Notes under the pieces: generated by a model
The model's database searches: none
The model's input: the letters and a program-made list of their open reading frames with translations, nothing else
Told to the model about the DNA's origin: nothing
Made by a program: the position numbers and the translations under genes
In this document: positions 1-8,047 of the stretch, piece by piece
Position numbering within the stretch: position 1 is the stretch's first letter
Layout of the letters: each line of letters begins with the position of its first letter
Source: an uncultured Niabella sp.
GTDB taxonomy: Bacteria > Bacteroidota > Bacteroidia > Chitinophagales > Chitinophagaceae
DNA length: 64,000 nt
Direction: 5' to 3'
NCBI GenBank assembly: GCA_934486785.1
Contig: CAKSQK010000006.1
Coordinates: 1 to 64,000 of the forward strand

Positions 1-102
1 GAATTGCGCCATCAATTGTCAGCCAATGAAGCGAAACAAAAAGCTATCGAAAGTGCTTTGAAGGAACTTGATCAGTTAATGGGCCGGGAACAAAAGCTGT
101 AA
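1..102 (+). CDS. C-terminal fragment of an unidentified protein
   Basis: The frame is open from the first base to a TAA at 100-102 and gives 33 residues, ending GREQKL. The residues are charged and helix-prone with spaced leucines, which would suit a helical or coiled-coil tail. That is too little to name a family. The gene starts outside the window. The following 195 bases, to the next gene, show no clear terminator or promoter. Confidence 0.55.
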   Translation, partial: ELRHQLSANEAKQKAIESALKELDQLMGREQKL

Positions 103-297
103 TGCTTCTTTGCAGGAAATAACAGGCGATGGGCAAATGGCACCGCCTAACAGGCCGATAGCTTTATTTTTAAAAACCATGCAAAGGCCTGGCGATGAAG
201 TAAAGGATGAATGTTTTAACAATGATCTTACGGCCTGCCTCACAGCATAAGGGTTATTTTCTTACCTTCACGATTCTTTAAAAAATCAATCTGATAC

Positions 298-1284
298 ATG
301 AAGGTAATTGTTCCGGTGGCAGGCGCAGGTGTAGAGTTAAGGCCACACAGTTATACGCAACCCAAAGCACTAATTCCTCTGGCAGGAAATACTGTTTTAG
401 GCATTATCGTGGGGCAGCTTAAAGAAGTGGGCCTTACCGAATTCATTTTTGTAATTGGTTACCTGGGAGATAAAATTCAAAACTATATTCTTGAAAAACA
501 CCCTGACATTACCGCGCATTTTGTAACCCAGGAAAACCGCCTGGGCGTGGGTCATGCCATCAGCCTTACCAAAGAAATTGTTGCCGGCGATGAAGTGCTC
601 ATCACACTGGGCGATACCATTTGCGAGTATGATATCAGGTCAGTTTTAGACAATCCCAACTCCATGATCGGCATCAGGAAGACAGACCACCCGCGCGATT
701 TTGGCGTTGTGGAGCTGAGCGGTGATGCCATAGAATCGGTAATTGAAAAGCCACAGATACCAAAGTCAAACATGGCCATGGTGGGCATTTATAAAATAAA
801 GGAAAGCAGCCTGCTGTTTGAGTGCCTGCAAAAAAATATTGAGGAAAACATTGTAACCCACGGCCAGTTTACCATTACCGATGCCATTGACGGCATGATA
901 GATAAAGGTGTAAAGTTTGAACCCTTCCGGGTGGATAACTGGTTTGACGCGGGAAATAAAGATACTTTGCTGGCTTCGAACGCCATTTTGATCAAAAAAT
1001 TTGGAACAAAAGCCAATGCCGCTGATTACGAGGATTCAGTGATCATTGATCCGGTAAGCATTGGCCGGGGATGCAAAATTAAAAACAGCATTGTGGGGCC
1101 CAACGTTACGCTGGGTGAAAACACCAGGATCGAGCGTTCCATTGTAAGCAATTCCATCATTGGGGCGTTTACCAATTTGTATGATATTGTGCTCACCGAT
1201 TCCTTAATAGGCGGCGATACATTGCTGAAAGGCAAAAAAAGAATTTTAAACGTGGGTGAGAATACAACCATAGACCTGGGTTAA
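298..1284 (+). CDS. Sugar-phosphate nucleotidyltransferase (glucose-1-phosphate thymidylyl/uridylyltransferase-like)
   Basis: 328 residues. The N-terminus carries the nucleotidyltransferase signature in a variant form: GAGVELRPHSYTQPKALIP at about residues 9-27, where Arg and Lys normally contact the nucleotide phosphates. A GD-containing metal site lies near residue 105 (TLGDTICEYD). After about residue 245 the protein has hexapeptide-like turns (IGRGCKIKNSIVGPNVTLGE), typical of a left-handed beta-helix tail. The family activates sugar 1-phosphates with dTTP, UTP or a related nucleotide for cell-surface glycan synthesis, in the cytoplasm. The exact sugar and nucleotide cannot be read from the sequence. 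No sugar-nucleotide pathway genes are adjacent. ATG start; no other start is needed. Confidence 0.82.
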   Translation: MKVIVPVAGAGVELRPHSYTQPKALIPLAGNTVLGIIVGQLKEVGLTEFIFVIGYLGDKIQNYILEKHPDITAHFVTQENRLGVGHAISLTKEIVAGDEVLITLGDTICEYDIRSVLDNPNSMIGIRKTDHPRDFGVVELSGDAIESVIEKPQIPKSNMAMVGIYKIKESSLLFECLQKNIEENIVTHGQFTITDAIDGMIDKGVKFEPFRVDNWFDAGNKDTLLASNAILIKKFGTKANAADYEDSVIIDPVSIGRGCKIKNSIVGPNVTLGENTRIERSIVSNSIIGAFTNLYDIVLTDSLIGGDTLLKGKKRILNVGENTTIDLG

Positions 1285-1357
1285 CAATAGCTAACGCGCC
1301 ATCGTCAGTTGATAGTTACCTGGCTGCCGGCGCAGGCCAAACCAGAATATAAATGAA

Positions 1358-2311
1358 ATGCAAACACAGTTCTCCAACCGGGTTACCGCACTTTTTAATA
1401 TTAAATATCCGCTTATACAGGCCGGTATGGTGTGGGCAAGCGGCTGGCGGCTGGCCAGCGCCGTAAGTAACGCGGGCGGCTTGGGCCTCATCGGCTCGGG
1501 CAGTATGTACCCGCAGGTGCTGAAAGAGCACATTGAAAAATGCAAAGCTGCTACTGATAAGCCTTTTGGTGTCAACCTGCCCATATTTTCCCCGTCAGCG
1601 CAGGAGCATGTACAAACTATTATAGAAGAAAAAGTGCCCATCGTGTTTACAAGTGCGGGCAACCCCGCCACCTACACCCAACAGTTTAAAGCGGCGGGCA
1701 TCACCGTAGTGCACGTGGTAAGCAGCAGCAAATTCGCGCTAAAAGCGCAAAATGCCGGTTGCGACGCTATTGTAGCCGAAGGCTTTGAAGCAGGCGGCCA
1801 CAACGGCCGCGAAGAAACCACCACCATGGTATTGGTACCGCTGGTTTGCAATGCAGTGACCATACCGGTTATTGCTGCAGGCGGCATTGCCACCGGCAGG
1901 CAAATGGCAGCCGCTTTTATGCTGGGCGCAGAAGGGGTGCAGGTGGGCAGCCGCTTTGTTGCCAGCACGGAAGCCTCATGCCATCAAAATTTTAAACAGG
2001 CTGTTATCGGCTCAAAAGAAGGCGACACCCAGCTGGCGCTGAAACAACTGACACCCGTGCGCCTTATCAAAAATCAGTTTTACAATAAAGTGCAGGAGGC
2101 CGAAAGCCGCTGTGCGTCAAAAGAAGATTTGCAGCAACTGCTTGGCCGCGCGCGTGCAAAAAAGGGTATGTTTGAAGGCGACTTGGACGAAGGTGAACTG
2201 GAGATAGGGCAGGTAGCCGCATTGCTGAAAGATATTCCCACTGCTGCTGAAATTGTAGCCTCCATATGGGAAGAATTTGCCGCACTTATGAACCATAAAA
2301 TACAACTATAA
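1358..2311 (+). CDS. Nitronate monooxygenase / FabK-like FMN-dependent TIM-barrel oxidoreductase
   Basis: 317 residues, the usual length of the 2-nitropropane dioxygenase-like family. Family motifs are clear: an N-terminal YPLIQAGMVWAS strand, AEGFEAGGHNG near residue 145, and PVIAAGGIATGRQMAAAF followed by LGAEGVQVGSRF, which forms the FMN phosphate-binding part of the barrel. Members either oxidise alkyl nitronates or act as flavin enoyl-ACP reductases (FabK); the sequence alone does not decide between them. It probably stands in a short run with the downstream alkyltransferase gene, whose start is 16 bases after the stop. Confidence 0.8.
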   Translation: MQTQFSNRVTALFNIKYPLIQAGMVWASGWRLASAVSNAGGLGLIGSGSMYPQVLKEHIEKCKAATDKPFGVNLPIFSPSAQEHVQTIIEEKVPIVFTSAGNPATYTQQFKAAGITVVHVVSSSKFALKAQNAGCDAIVAEGFEAGGHNGREETTTMVLVPLVCNAVTIPVIAAGGIATGRQMAAAFMLGAEGVQVGSRFVASTEASCHQNFKQAVIGSKEGDTQLALKQLTPVRLIKNQFYNKVQEAESRCASKEDLQQLLGRARAKKGMFEGDLDEGELEIGQVAALLKDIPTAAEIVASIWEEFAALMNHKIQL

Positions 2312-2327
2312 TTGTAAAATAAGAATA

Positions 2328-2855
2328 GTGCAAACGATTATTGATTTAACAACATTTCAAACGCCACTGGGGCCAATGATCGCCTGCGGTACGGAACAGG
2401 GCATTTGCCTGCTTGAGTTTACCGACCGCAAGATGCTGGATGGTGAGTTGAAAGACCTGGCGTTAAAATTAAACGGAGTGATAACGGAAGGTGACAACCC
2501 GCATTTTAAAAACCTGCAGGCACAGCTTTCTGAATATTTTGAAGGTAAACGAAAACAGTTTGACATACCCATCTTTACATTAGGCACTTCGTTTCAAAAC
2601 CTGGTGTGGCAACAGTTGCAAACCATTCCTTACGGGCATACCCGCACGTATAAACAACAGGCCGTTGCCCTGGGAAATGCAGGCGCCATAAGGGCTGTAG
2701 CTGCCGCCAATGGCATGAACCGCCTTGCAGTGATTGTGCCCTGCCACCGCGTGATTGGAAGTAACGGAAACCTTACAGGCTATGCGGCCGGGCTTTGGAG
2801 AAAAAAACATTTATTGGAGCTGGAGACTGTGCATGCCGGCTACCGGATGTTTTAA
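2328..2855 (+). CDS. ogt: Methylated-DNA--[protein]-cysteine S-methyltransferase (O6-alkylguanine-DNA alkyltransferase)
   Basis: 175 residues, normal for a single-domain Ogt/AGT. The suicide active site VPCHRVIG is present with Cys139 and His140. The helix-turn-helix that inserts into the minor groove lies just before it (TYKQQAVALGN ... RAVAAANGMN), and the closing GYAAGLWRKKHLLELE is the usual C-terminal segment. It transfers an alkyl group from O6-alkylguanine in DNA to Cys139 and is consumed. The start is a GTG; the first ATG, at residue 17, would cut the N-terminal domain. Its stop is 5 bases from the stop of uvrA on the other strand, so two repair genes converge with no room for a terminator between them. 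Confidence 0.92.
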   Translation: MQTIIDLTTFQTPLGPMIACGTEQGICLLEFTDRKMLDGELKDLALKLNGVITEGDNPHFKNLQAQLSEYFEGKRKQFDIPIFTLGTSFQNLVWQQLQTIPYGHTRTYKQQAVALGNAGAIRAVAAANGMNRLAVIVPCHRVIGSNGNLTGYAAGLWRKKHLLELETVHAGYRMF

Positions 2856-2860
2856 TGTGA

Positions 2861-5698
2861 TTACAGGTAGCGCCCTGTGTAGCTTTTCTTTTCTTTTTTA
2901 ATATCGGCCGGCCTGCCGGCAAACACCAGCTCGCCGCCTCCGTCCCCGGCCTCGGGGCCAAGCTCAATAACCCAGTCGGCATTTTTAATCACATCCGTAT
3001 TATGCTCGATGACGATGATGGAATGGCCCTGTTCAATCAACGCGTTGAAGGATGCGAGCAGTTTATTGATATCATTAAAATGAAGCCCGGTTGTGGGTTC
3101 ATCAAAAATAAACAATACTTTATTTGAGCTTCGGCCTTTGCCTAAGAAGGAGGCCAGTTTTACACGCTGGGCCTCGCCGCCCGAAAGCGTATCGGATGAT
3201 TGTCCCAGTTTTACATAGCCCAGGCCCACGTCAGACAAGGGTTGCAGCGCGCCGGCCAGTTTGGGCTCGTTATTAAAAAATGCAATGGCTTCATCTACGC
3301 TCATTTCCAATACATCATAAATGCTTTTATCCCGCACTTTTACATCAAGAATTTCTTCTTTAAAACGCCTGCCGCCGCAGCCTTCGCAGGTTAAATGCAC
3401 ATCCGCCAAAAACTGCATTTCCACCACCTGTTCGCCTTCGCCTTTGCAGGTATCGCACCGGCCGCCATCCACGTTAAAAGAAAAGTGTTTGGGCTGAAAG
3501 CCGCGCATTTTGGCCAATGGCTGCCGGGAAAAAAGGTCGCGTATTTCATCATAAGCTTTAATATAAGTGACCGGGTTGCTGCGCGAAGATTTGCCTATCG
3601 GGTTCTGGTCTACCAGTTCCACCTGTTGTATGCTTTCAATATCGCCGGTAATGGCTTTGTGAAAGCCTACTTTATCGCCCGAGAAAGTTCCTTTTATTTT
3701 TTGCAAAGCAGGAAACAGGATCTGTTTGATAAGCGTGGTTTTGCCGCTGCCGCTTACACCGCTTACCACGCACAAAACGTTTAGTGGAAACGTAACGGTG
3801 ATGTTTTTTAAATTATTGTGGCGTGCTTCTTCTACCGTAATGCTGCGGTTCCATTTACGCAATGTTTTGCGCGGCTCAATGGTCAGTTCGCCGCTCAGGT
3901 ATTTCCCGGTGAGGCTGTTGGGGTTGTAAATCAATTCGTCATAATCGCCTTCTGCCACTACTTCGCCACCCAGGTGAGAAGCCATCGGCCCCATATCAAT
4001 AATATGATCGGCATGGCGCATCATCATTTCATCGTGTTCCACCACCACCACGGTATTATTCAGGTCACGCAGCTCTTTCAATACTTCAATCAGTTGAGAA
4101 GTGTCCCGCGAATGCAGCCCTATTGACGGTTCATCCAGTATATACAAAGAGTTGGTAAGGTTGCTGCCCAGGCTGCGCGTGAGTTGTATACGCTGGCTTT
4201 CGCCGCCGCTCAGCGTGTTCGCCACACGGCTAAGCGTCAGGTATCCCAGCCCTACTTTTAGCAGCGTATCAAGGCGGTTGCTGATCTCCAGCAAAATTCT
4301 TTTGGCCACCTGCTGCTTGTGTTCTGACAAACGAAGTTTGCTGAACCATTCTTTCAGGTCTTTTACGGGCATATCGCTTAGTTCGCCAATATTTTTACCG
4401 CCAATTTGCACGTACAGGGCTTCCTTTTTCAGCCGGTAGCCGTTACAGTCGTGGCATACGGTACGCCCGCGGTAGCGGCTCAGCAGCACACGGTATTGAA
4501 CTTTATAAAGATTTTGTTCTACCTCCTTAAAAAAATCGTTGATGCCGTAAACGGTGCTGTTGCCTTTCCATAAAAGCTCGTATTGCGCTTTGGTTAAATC
4601 GGCAACGGGCTTGTGCACCGGAAAATCGTACTTTGATGCGTTTTGTATAAACCGGTCTTTCCATTTGCCCAGTTTTTCTCCCTTCCACGGCGCCACGGCG
4701 CCTTCGTACACGCTCAGCCTTTTATCGGGGATCACCAGGTCGGGATCAATACCCAGCACCATGCTAAAGCCTTCGCAGGTGGGGCAGGCGCCAATGGGGT
4801 TGTTAAAGGAAAAAAGATTGGGCTGGTGCTGTTCAAACGTGATGCCGTCAAGCTCAAACCGGTTGTTAAAGCTGAGCAGTTTTGTTTTTTTGCCAATTGC
4901 CTGCACATACACATCGCCTTCACCCTCATAGAAAGCGGTACCGATGGAATCGCCCAGCCTGTGCAGGTCGTCTTCGTCAAATGCTTTCGCCACAATGCGG
5001 TCAATCAAAACATAAAGATTGCCGGTGTTTTTAGAGGTTTTCACTTTTAATTTTGCCGCAAGGGCTTTATCATCAAGCTCCAGCAGGTCTTCTATGTGCA
5101 GCACGATCATTCCTTCGGCGCTGCCATTATCGTCGTCAAGCGCTATTCTTGAAAAACCTTTTTGCAGCAATATGCCCAGTTCTTCTTTAATATTTCTGTT
5201 GCGGTGCTGCCTGAACTTTACCAGGATGTAAACTTTTGCTCCCCCGTGCAAAGCTTCAATTGCTTTGATCACGTCTGCCACATCATCTTTTCTTACAATT
5301 TTACCAGAAACGGGTGAGATGGTATCGCCGGCTCTTGCAAAAAGCAGCCGCATGTAATCGTAAGCCTCCGTCATGGTACCCACCGTGCTGCGTGGTGTGC
5401 GCGTGATCACTTTTTGCTCAATGGCAATGGCGGGGCAAAGGCCTTTAATGTAATCCACATCGGGTTTGTTCATGCGGTTTAAAAACTGGCGCGCATAAGC
5501 GCTGAGGCTTTCAGCGTACCGGCGCTGGCCCTCTGCATAAAGCGTGTCAATGGTTAATGACGATTTGCCGGAGCCCGAAACGCCCGTTACCACGATCAGT
5601 TTATTACGCGGAATGGACACGGAAACATTCTTTAAATTATGCACCCGCGCCCCTTTTATCTGTATATCTTCGAGTTTATTTTTAGTGGCCACTATCAA
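2861..5698 (-). CDS. uvrA: Excinuclease ABC subunit UvrA
   Basis: 945 residues, full length. It recognises DNA damage in nucleotide excision repair and loads UvrB. Two ABC ATPase modules are complete: Walker [10 protein letters not shown] at 39-47 and GVSGSGKTT at 647-655, signatures LSGGE at 496-500 and 838-842, each followed by a Walker B with DEP. Zinc pairs are seen at Cys305/308 with Cys415/418, and at Cys748/751 with Cys771/774. The CxxC pair that in E. coli UvrA precedes the LFSFNNP motif is missing here (FNNRFELDG stands in that place), and residues 128-131 read SPVS. Bacteroidota often carry more than one UvrA, so this may be one paralogue. A TAnnTTTG box lies 13 bases upstream of the start. 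Confidence 0.95.
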   Translation of the reverse strand: MIVATKNKLEDIQIKGARVHNLKNVSVSIPRNKLIVVTGVSGSGKSSLTIDTLYAEGQRRYAESLSAYARQFLNRMNKPDVDYIKGLCPAIAIEQKVITRTPRSTVGTMTEAYDYMRLLFARAGDTISPVSGKIVRKDDVADVIKAIEALHGGAKVYILVKFRQHRNRNIKEELGILLQKGFSRIALDDDNGSAEGMIVLHIEDLLELDDKALAAKLKVKTSKNTGNLYVLIDRIVAKAFDEDDLHRLGDSIGTAFYEGEGDVYVQAIGKKTKLLSFNNRFELDGITFEQHQPNLFSFNNPIGACPTCEGFSMVLGIDPDLVIPDKRLSVYEGAVAPWKGEKLGKWKDRFIQNASKYDFPVHKPVADLTKAQYELLWKGNSTVYGINDFFKEVEQNLYKVQYRVLLSRYRGRTVCHDCNGYRLKKEALYVQIGGKNIGELSDMPVKDLKEWFSKLRLSEHKQQVAKRILLEISNRLDTLLKVGLGYLTLSRVANTLSGGESQRIQLTRSLGSNLTNSLYILDEPSIGLHSRDTSQLIEVLKELRDLNNTVVVVEHDEMMMRHADHIIDMGPMASHLGGEVVAEGDYDELIYNPNSLTGKYLSGELTIEPRKTLRKWNRSITVEEARHNNLKNITVTFPLNVLCVVSGVSGSGKTTLIKQILFPALQKIKGTFSGDKVGFHKAITGDIESIQQVELVDQNPIGKSSRSNPVTYIKAYDEIRDLFSRQPLAKMRGFQPKHFSFNVDGGRCDTCKGEGEQVVEMQFLADVHLTCEGCGGRRFKEEILDVKVRDKSIYDVLEMSVDEAIAFFNNEPKLAGALQPLSDVGLGYVKLGQSSDTLSGGEAQRVKLASFLGKGRSSNKVLFIFDEPTTGLHFNDINKLLASFNALIEQGHSIIVIEHNTDVIKNADWVIELGPEAGDGGGELVFAGRPADIKKEKKSYTGRYL

Positions 5699-5710
5699 CT
5701 TTTATGGCTG

Positions 5711-5718
5711 CAAAAGTA
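5711..5718 (-). promoter_or_regulatory. Candidate -7 element of the uvrA promoter
   Basis: Read on the minus strand the box is TACTTTTG, a full match to the Bacteroidota TAnnTTTG consensus. A -33 TTG element at the usual distance is weak (only a GTT). The expected transcript start would leave a leader of under 10 bases before the uvrA ATG at 5698. Confidence 0.4.
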
Positions 5719-5881
5719 ACCTTATAAATGTTCTCATAACTATGAAATAAACGGGCTGTTTTGCCGTCTTTTTAAGAAACAATTGATGTATAAAGCGTTA
5801 TTAATCAGTTATTTTTATCAGTTGTTAATTAATTTTAACATAATTTTTATATTATAAGCACATTTTATGATTTATTACATA

Positions 5882-5910
5882 TTGTCAAACGGATCATTAC
5901 CCTATTTTTG
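5882..5910 (+). promoter_or_regulatory. Bacteroidota-type promoter for the ECF sigma factor gene
   Basis: TTG at 5882-5884 and TATTTTTG at 5903-5910 are separated by 18 bases. The second box matches TAnnTTTG at every fixed position, and the spacing fits the primary sigma factor of Bacteroidota. The start point would be near 5917. Confidence 0.6.
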
Positions 5911-6042
5911 CACAGTCCAAATCTGATAGGGATATTGGAAGGAGAACTATTCATAAACCGTATTTTGAAAATAAGTGTTTTCAAAATCACTTTCCGGGGA
6001 AATACATGAGAAAAGCCCGGAGAATAAAAAAAGAAGGTGGAT

Positions 6043-6612
6043 ATGATAGCTTATCTAAAAAAAAGCGATAATGAATTAATTGACTTGTTCAGCGATGGTC
6101 ACGATCAAGCCCTCGACTCCCTGCTGCACAGATATAAAGATAAATTATACAACGCCATTTTATTTATTGTAAAGGATAAATATCATGCAGAGGATATATC
6201 CCAGGAGGTGTTCATAAAAATTATTGAAACCTTAAAAAGCGGGAAGTATAAAGAAGAAGGGAAATTTTTACCGTGGGCTATGAGAATAGCACACAATTTG
6301 TGCGTGGATTATTTCAGAAAATTGAAGCGTTTCCCGTTTGCAAAAAGCAGTGTTGAAAATGACGTTTTGGAAACCATCAATTCCACAGAAGCGAATGTTG
6401 AGGAAAAGATCATTAACAGCCAAAGCATAGGCAAAGCCCAGGATATGCTGGAGCAATTGCCGGAAGAGCAGCGGGAAGTGATTATATTAAGGCATTTTGC
6501 CAACCTTAGCTTTAAAGAAATTGCTGAAATTACAGGTTGCAGCATCAATACGGCCCTGGGCCGGATGAGGTACGGGCTGATCAACCTGAGAAAGATGATG
6601 ACAGGTAAATAG
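6043..6612 (+). CDS. RNA polymerase sigma factor, sigma-70 family, ECF type
   Basis: 189 residues from the ATG at 6043. An AGAAGG stretch 6-10 bases upstream favours this ATG over the in-frame GTG at 6037, which would add only two residues. Sigma region 2 is seen at about 20-90 (HRYKDKLYNAILFIVKDKYHAEDISQEVFIKI, then FLPWAMRIAHNLCVDYFRK), which binds core polymerase and the -10 region. Region 4 is at about 130-185 (LPEEQREVIILRHFANLSFKEIAEITG plus a second helix), which binds the -35 region. No anti-sigma gene with a membrane segment follows; the next gene is on the other strand. How its activity is controlled is therefore unclear. A foldable RNA element and a terminator follow the stop. Confidence 0.88.
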   Translation: MIAYLKKSDNELIDLFSDGHDQALDSLLHRYKDKLYNAILFIVKDKYHAEDISQEVFIKIIETLKSGKYKEEGKFLPWAMRIAHNLCVDYFRKLKRFPFAKSSVENDVLETINSTEANVEEKIINSQSIGKAQDMLEQLPEEQREVIILRHFANLSFKEIAEITGCSINTALGRMRYGLINLRKMMTGK

Positions 6613-6624
6613 CTGTAAGATACT

Positions 6625-6725
6625 GTCATCTTGTAACACCGATAGGAATAAAGGAATTCGAAGGATAGGGAACACCTAAGACCGAATTTACTTGCCGAAT
6701 ATCCAACCGGCTGGTGCAAGATGAC
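6625..6725 (+). ncRNA. Candidate structured RNA in the 3' UTR of the sigma factor mRNA
   Basis: GTCATCTTG (6625-6633) pairs perfectly with CAAGATGAC (6717-6725). After a 3-base bulge, CACC (6637-6640) pairs with GGTG (6713-6716), giving a 13-bp closing stem. Inside it AATTCG (6655-6660) can pair with CGAATT (6683-6688), enclosing TAGG/CCTA (6666-6669/6675-6678). A strong terminator follows 9 bases later. It does not show the conserved cores of SRP RNA, tmRNA or RNase P RNA. It could be a stable 3'-derived small RNA or merely a structured mRNA end. Confidence 0.35.
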
Positions 6726-6734
6726 GCCAAACTG

Positions 6735-6761
6735 CCGCTCCGCCCACGGAGCGGTTTTTTT
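6735..6761 (+). terminator. Intrinsic terminator after the sigma factor gene
   Basis: A perfect 8-bp GC-rich stem, CCGCTCCG (6735-6742) and CGGAGCGG (6747-6754), encloses a CCCA loop and is followed by seven T residues. It ends the sigma factor transcript just before the convergent LacI-type gene, whose stop is at 6763. Confidence 0.88.
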
Positions 6762-6762
6762 A

Positions 6763-7776
6763 TTATATATTCTTTACAAGTTTACTGGGCACTTTAATAT
6801 GGGCGCCTTCGCCCGCGGTGGCATCCCCGCCCATTTCAATTTTTTTAAATATCATGTTGGCGGCTTCTATACCCATCTCGTAAGAGTTTTCATCAATGGA
6901 GGCAATGGGTTTATAGTCAAGGTATTTGATGAGGGGTAAATTTCCAAACCCAATGATGTCGGTTTTGTCAAGCAACTCGCGGTGGTGTTTTTTCAGGTAT
7001 TTGATCACATCAAGGCTTACATAATTTTTAAAGGTAAAAAATGCCGTTGGCGGATCATTCAATTCCATTAACTTTTTTGCTGCCTTATAGGTTTGCGGTG
7101 GCGACAGGTCTACCTCCACCACAAGTTCGGGGTCGTAAGTCAGGCCATATTTTTCCAGCGCTTTTTTATATCCTTCCAGCCGTTGGTGCGTGGTGCGTAA
7201 AAAAGACGGGCCCATAAGGTGTGCAATGCGGGTGTGGCCTTTATCAATTAAAAATTTAACCGCCGTAAAAGAGCCACCTTCATTATCGGTTGCTACAAAA
7301 TCAAACTCAGGCTCAGAAAAGGCACGGGAAAAAAAAACAACCGGTATCCCGGTGTGCATCAGCCGTTTAAACATGTTCACATCGCGGGTGTTTTTTGATA
7401 TGGCTATGATCACGCCGTCTACCCGGTTCCTGATCATGTTTTCAACAATACCTGTTTCTTTTTCATGGTCTTCATGTGTTTGCGAAATAATAACATTATA
7501 ATTTTTTTTGTTGGCCACTTCCTCAACGCCGTTAATGGCCAATACATAAAACTGGTCTAAAAGATCGGGCATTATCACGCCAATGGTAAATGATTTGTTT
7601 TGTTTGAAATGCCTGGCTGCCTCGTTGGGAATATAGTTCCATTCTTTTGCCAGTTTTTGCACCCTTTCTTTTGTAAGAACGCTAATGGATGGATTGTTGT
7701 TTAAGGCCTTCGAAACCGTTGAGACCGACATGTTCAGCTTTCGGGCAATATCCTTTATGGTAATACCTTTTTTCAT
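6763..7776 (-). CDS. LacI-family transcriptional regulator
   Basis: 337 residues from the ATG at 7776. An upstream in-frame start at 7824 would place 16 unrelated residues before the conserved MKKGITIKDIARKL start and is rejected. The LacI helix-turn-helix is at residues 5-25 (TIKDIARKLNMSVSTVSKALNNNPSIS), with the hinge helix at about 50-60. A periplasmic-binding-protein-like effector domain follows (TIGVIMPDLLDQFYVLAINGVEE). Such regulators bind operators with a central CG step and release them when a sugar or sugar acid is bound. The gene diverges from the SDR-SusC operon, and a dyad with central AACGTT lies at 7845-7862 between them. It is the obvious local regulator of the PUL, with an intermediate of uronic acid or pentose breakdown as the likely ligand (inference). 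Confidence 0.9.
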   Translation of the reverse strand: MKKGITIKDIARKLNMSVSTVSKALNNNPSISVLTKERVQKLAKEWNYIPNEAARHFKQNKSFTIGVIMPDLLDQFYVLAINGVEEVANKKNYNVIISQTHEDHEKETGIVENMIRNRVDGVIIAISKNTRDVNMFKRLMHTGIPVVFFSRAFSEPEFDFVATDNEGGSFTAVKFLIDKGHTRIAHLMGPSFLRTTHQRLEGYKKALEKYGLTYDPELVVEVDLSPPQTYKAAKKLMELNDPPTAFFTFKNYVSLDVIKYLKKHHRELLDKTDIIGFGNLPLIKYLDYKPIASIDENSYEMGIEAANMIFKKIEMGGDATAGEGAHIKVPSKLVKNI

Positions 7777-7844
7777 AAAGCAAAAAAGATAGAACTTTTT
7801 TTGCACACTTCCAAGCACAGCCAAATATTAAAAAATATCTTTTA

Positions 7845-7862
7845 TTTCAAACGTTGTAATAC
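7845..7862. promoter_or_regulatory. Candidate LacI-type operator, copy 1
   Basis: TTTCAAACGTTGTAATAC, an imperfect dyad around AACGTT, lies between the LacI-type regulator and the SDR gene. The same 18 bases recur exactly at 30193-30210 before GH115. Central CG dyads of this kind are typical LacI-family operators. The assignment to the neighbouring regulator is inference. Confidence 0.5.
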
Positions 7863-7920
7863 CCTGTTAAGCAGGCAAAGGCGCTTAAAACCAGAAATTA
7901 TGCTGTACTTTGGCTTAAAA

Positions 7921-7950
7921 TCCTGCTTGTAGCACATTTATCCTGCTTGT
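7921..7950 (+). repeat. Two direct repeats TCCTGCTTGT, 20 bp apart
   Basis: TCCTGCTTGT occurs at 7921-7930 and 7941-7950, a spacing of about two helical turns. The second copy contains the TTG that could be the -33 element of the SDR-SusC operon promoter. The arrangement suits the binding of a regulator to one DNA face. Confidence 0.4.
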
Positions 7951-7977
7951 TACTCATATGAGTTTAGCCTATTTTAT
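7947..7977 (+). promoter_or_regulatory. Candidate promoter of the SDR-SusCD operon with an embedded palindrome
   Basis: TTG (7947-7949) and TATTTTAT (7970-7977, six of the eight consensus positions counting the free ones, last G missing) are 20 bases apart. Between them lies a perfect 12-bp palindrome, ACTCATATGAGT, at 7952-7963. A protein bound there would block or bend the promoter. The leader to the ATG at 8048 would be about 65 bases. Confidence 0.35.
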
Positions 7978-8047
7978 AATACTGAAGATTGCTTTAGCCG
8001 GATTTCTAAATTAAATATTATATAAGTTTTATCTGAAAACCTGATTG

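Larger units (their letters stand above)
5699..6042. other. Divergent intergenic region between uvrA and the sigma factor gene
   Basis: About 340 AT-rich bases. They hold the uvrA -7 box at the left and a good Bacteroidota promoter at 5882-5910 for the sigma factor gene. The transcript from the latter would have a leader of about 120 bases. No open frame with coding character and no repeat is visible. Confidence 0.6.

Noticed and set aside
3395-3784. Long plus-strand open frames inside uvrA
   Set aside because: They run antisense to a complete UvrA with all ABC and zinc motifs, have biased composition and no family features; they are shadows of the real frame.
6625-6725. SRP RNA, tmRNA or RNase P RNA as the identity of the structured element
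   Set aside because: The conserved cores of these RNAs are not present and the length does not fit tmRNA or RNase P RNA.
7777-7824. Longer N-terminus for the LacI-type regulator
   Set aside because: The extra 16 residues precede the conserved MKKGITIKDIARKL start, which is the normal N-terminus of the family.
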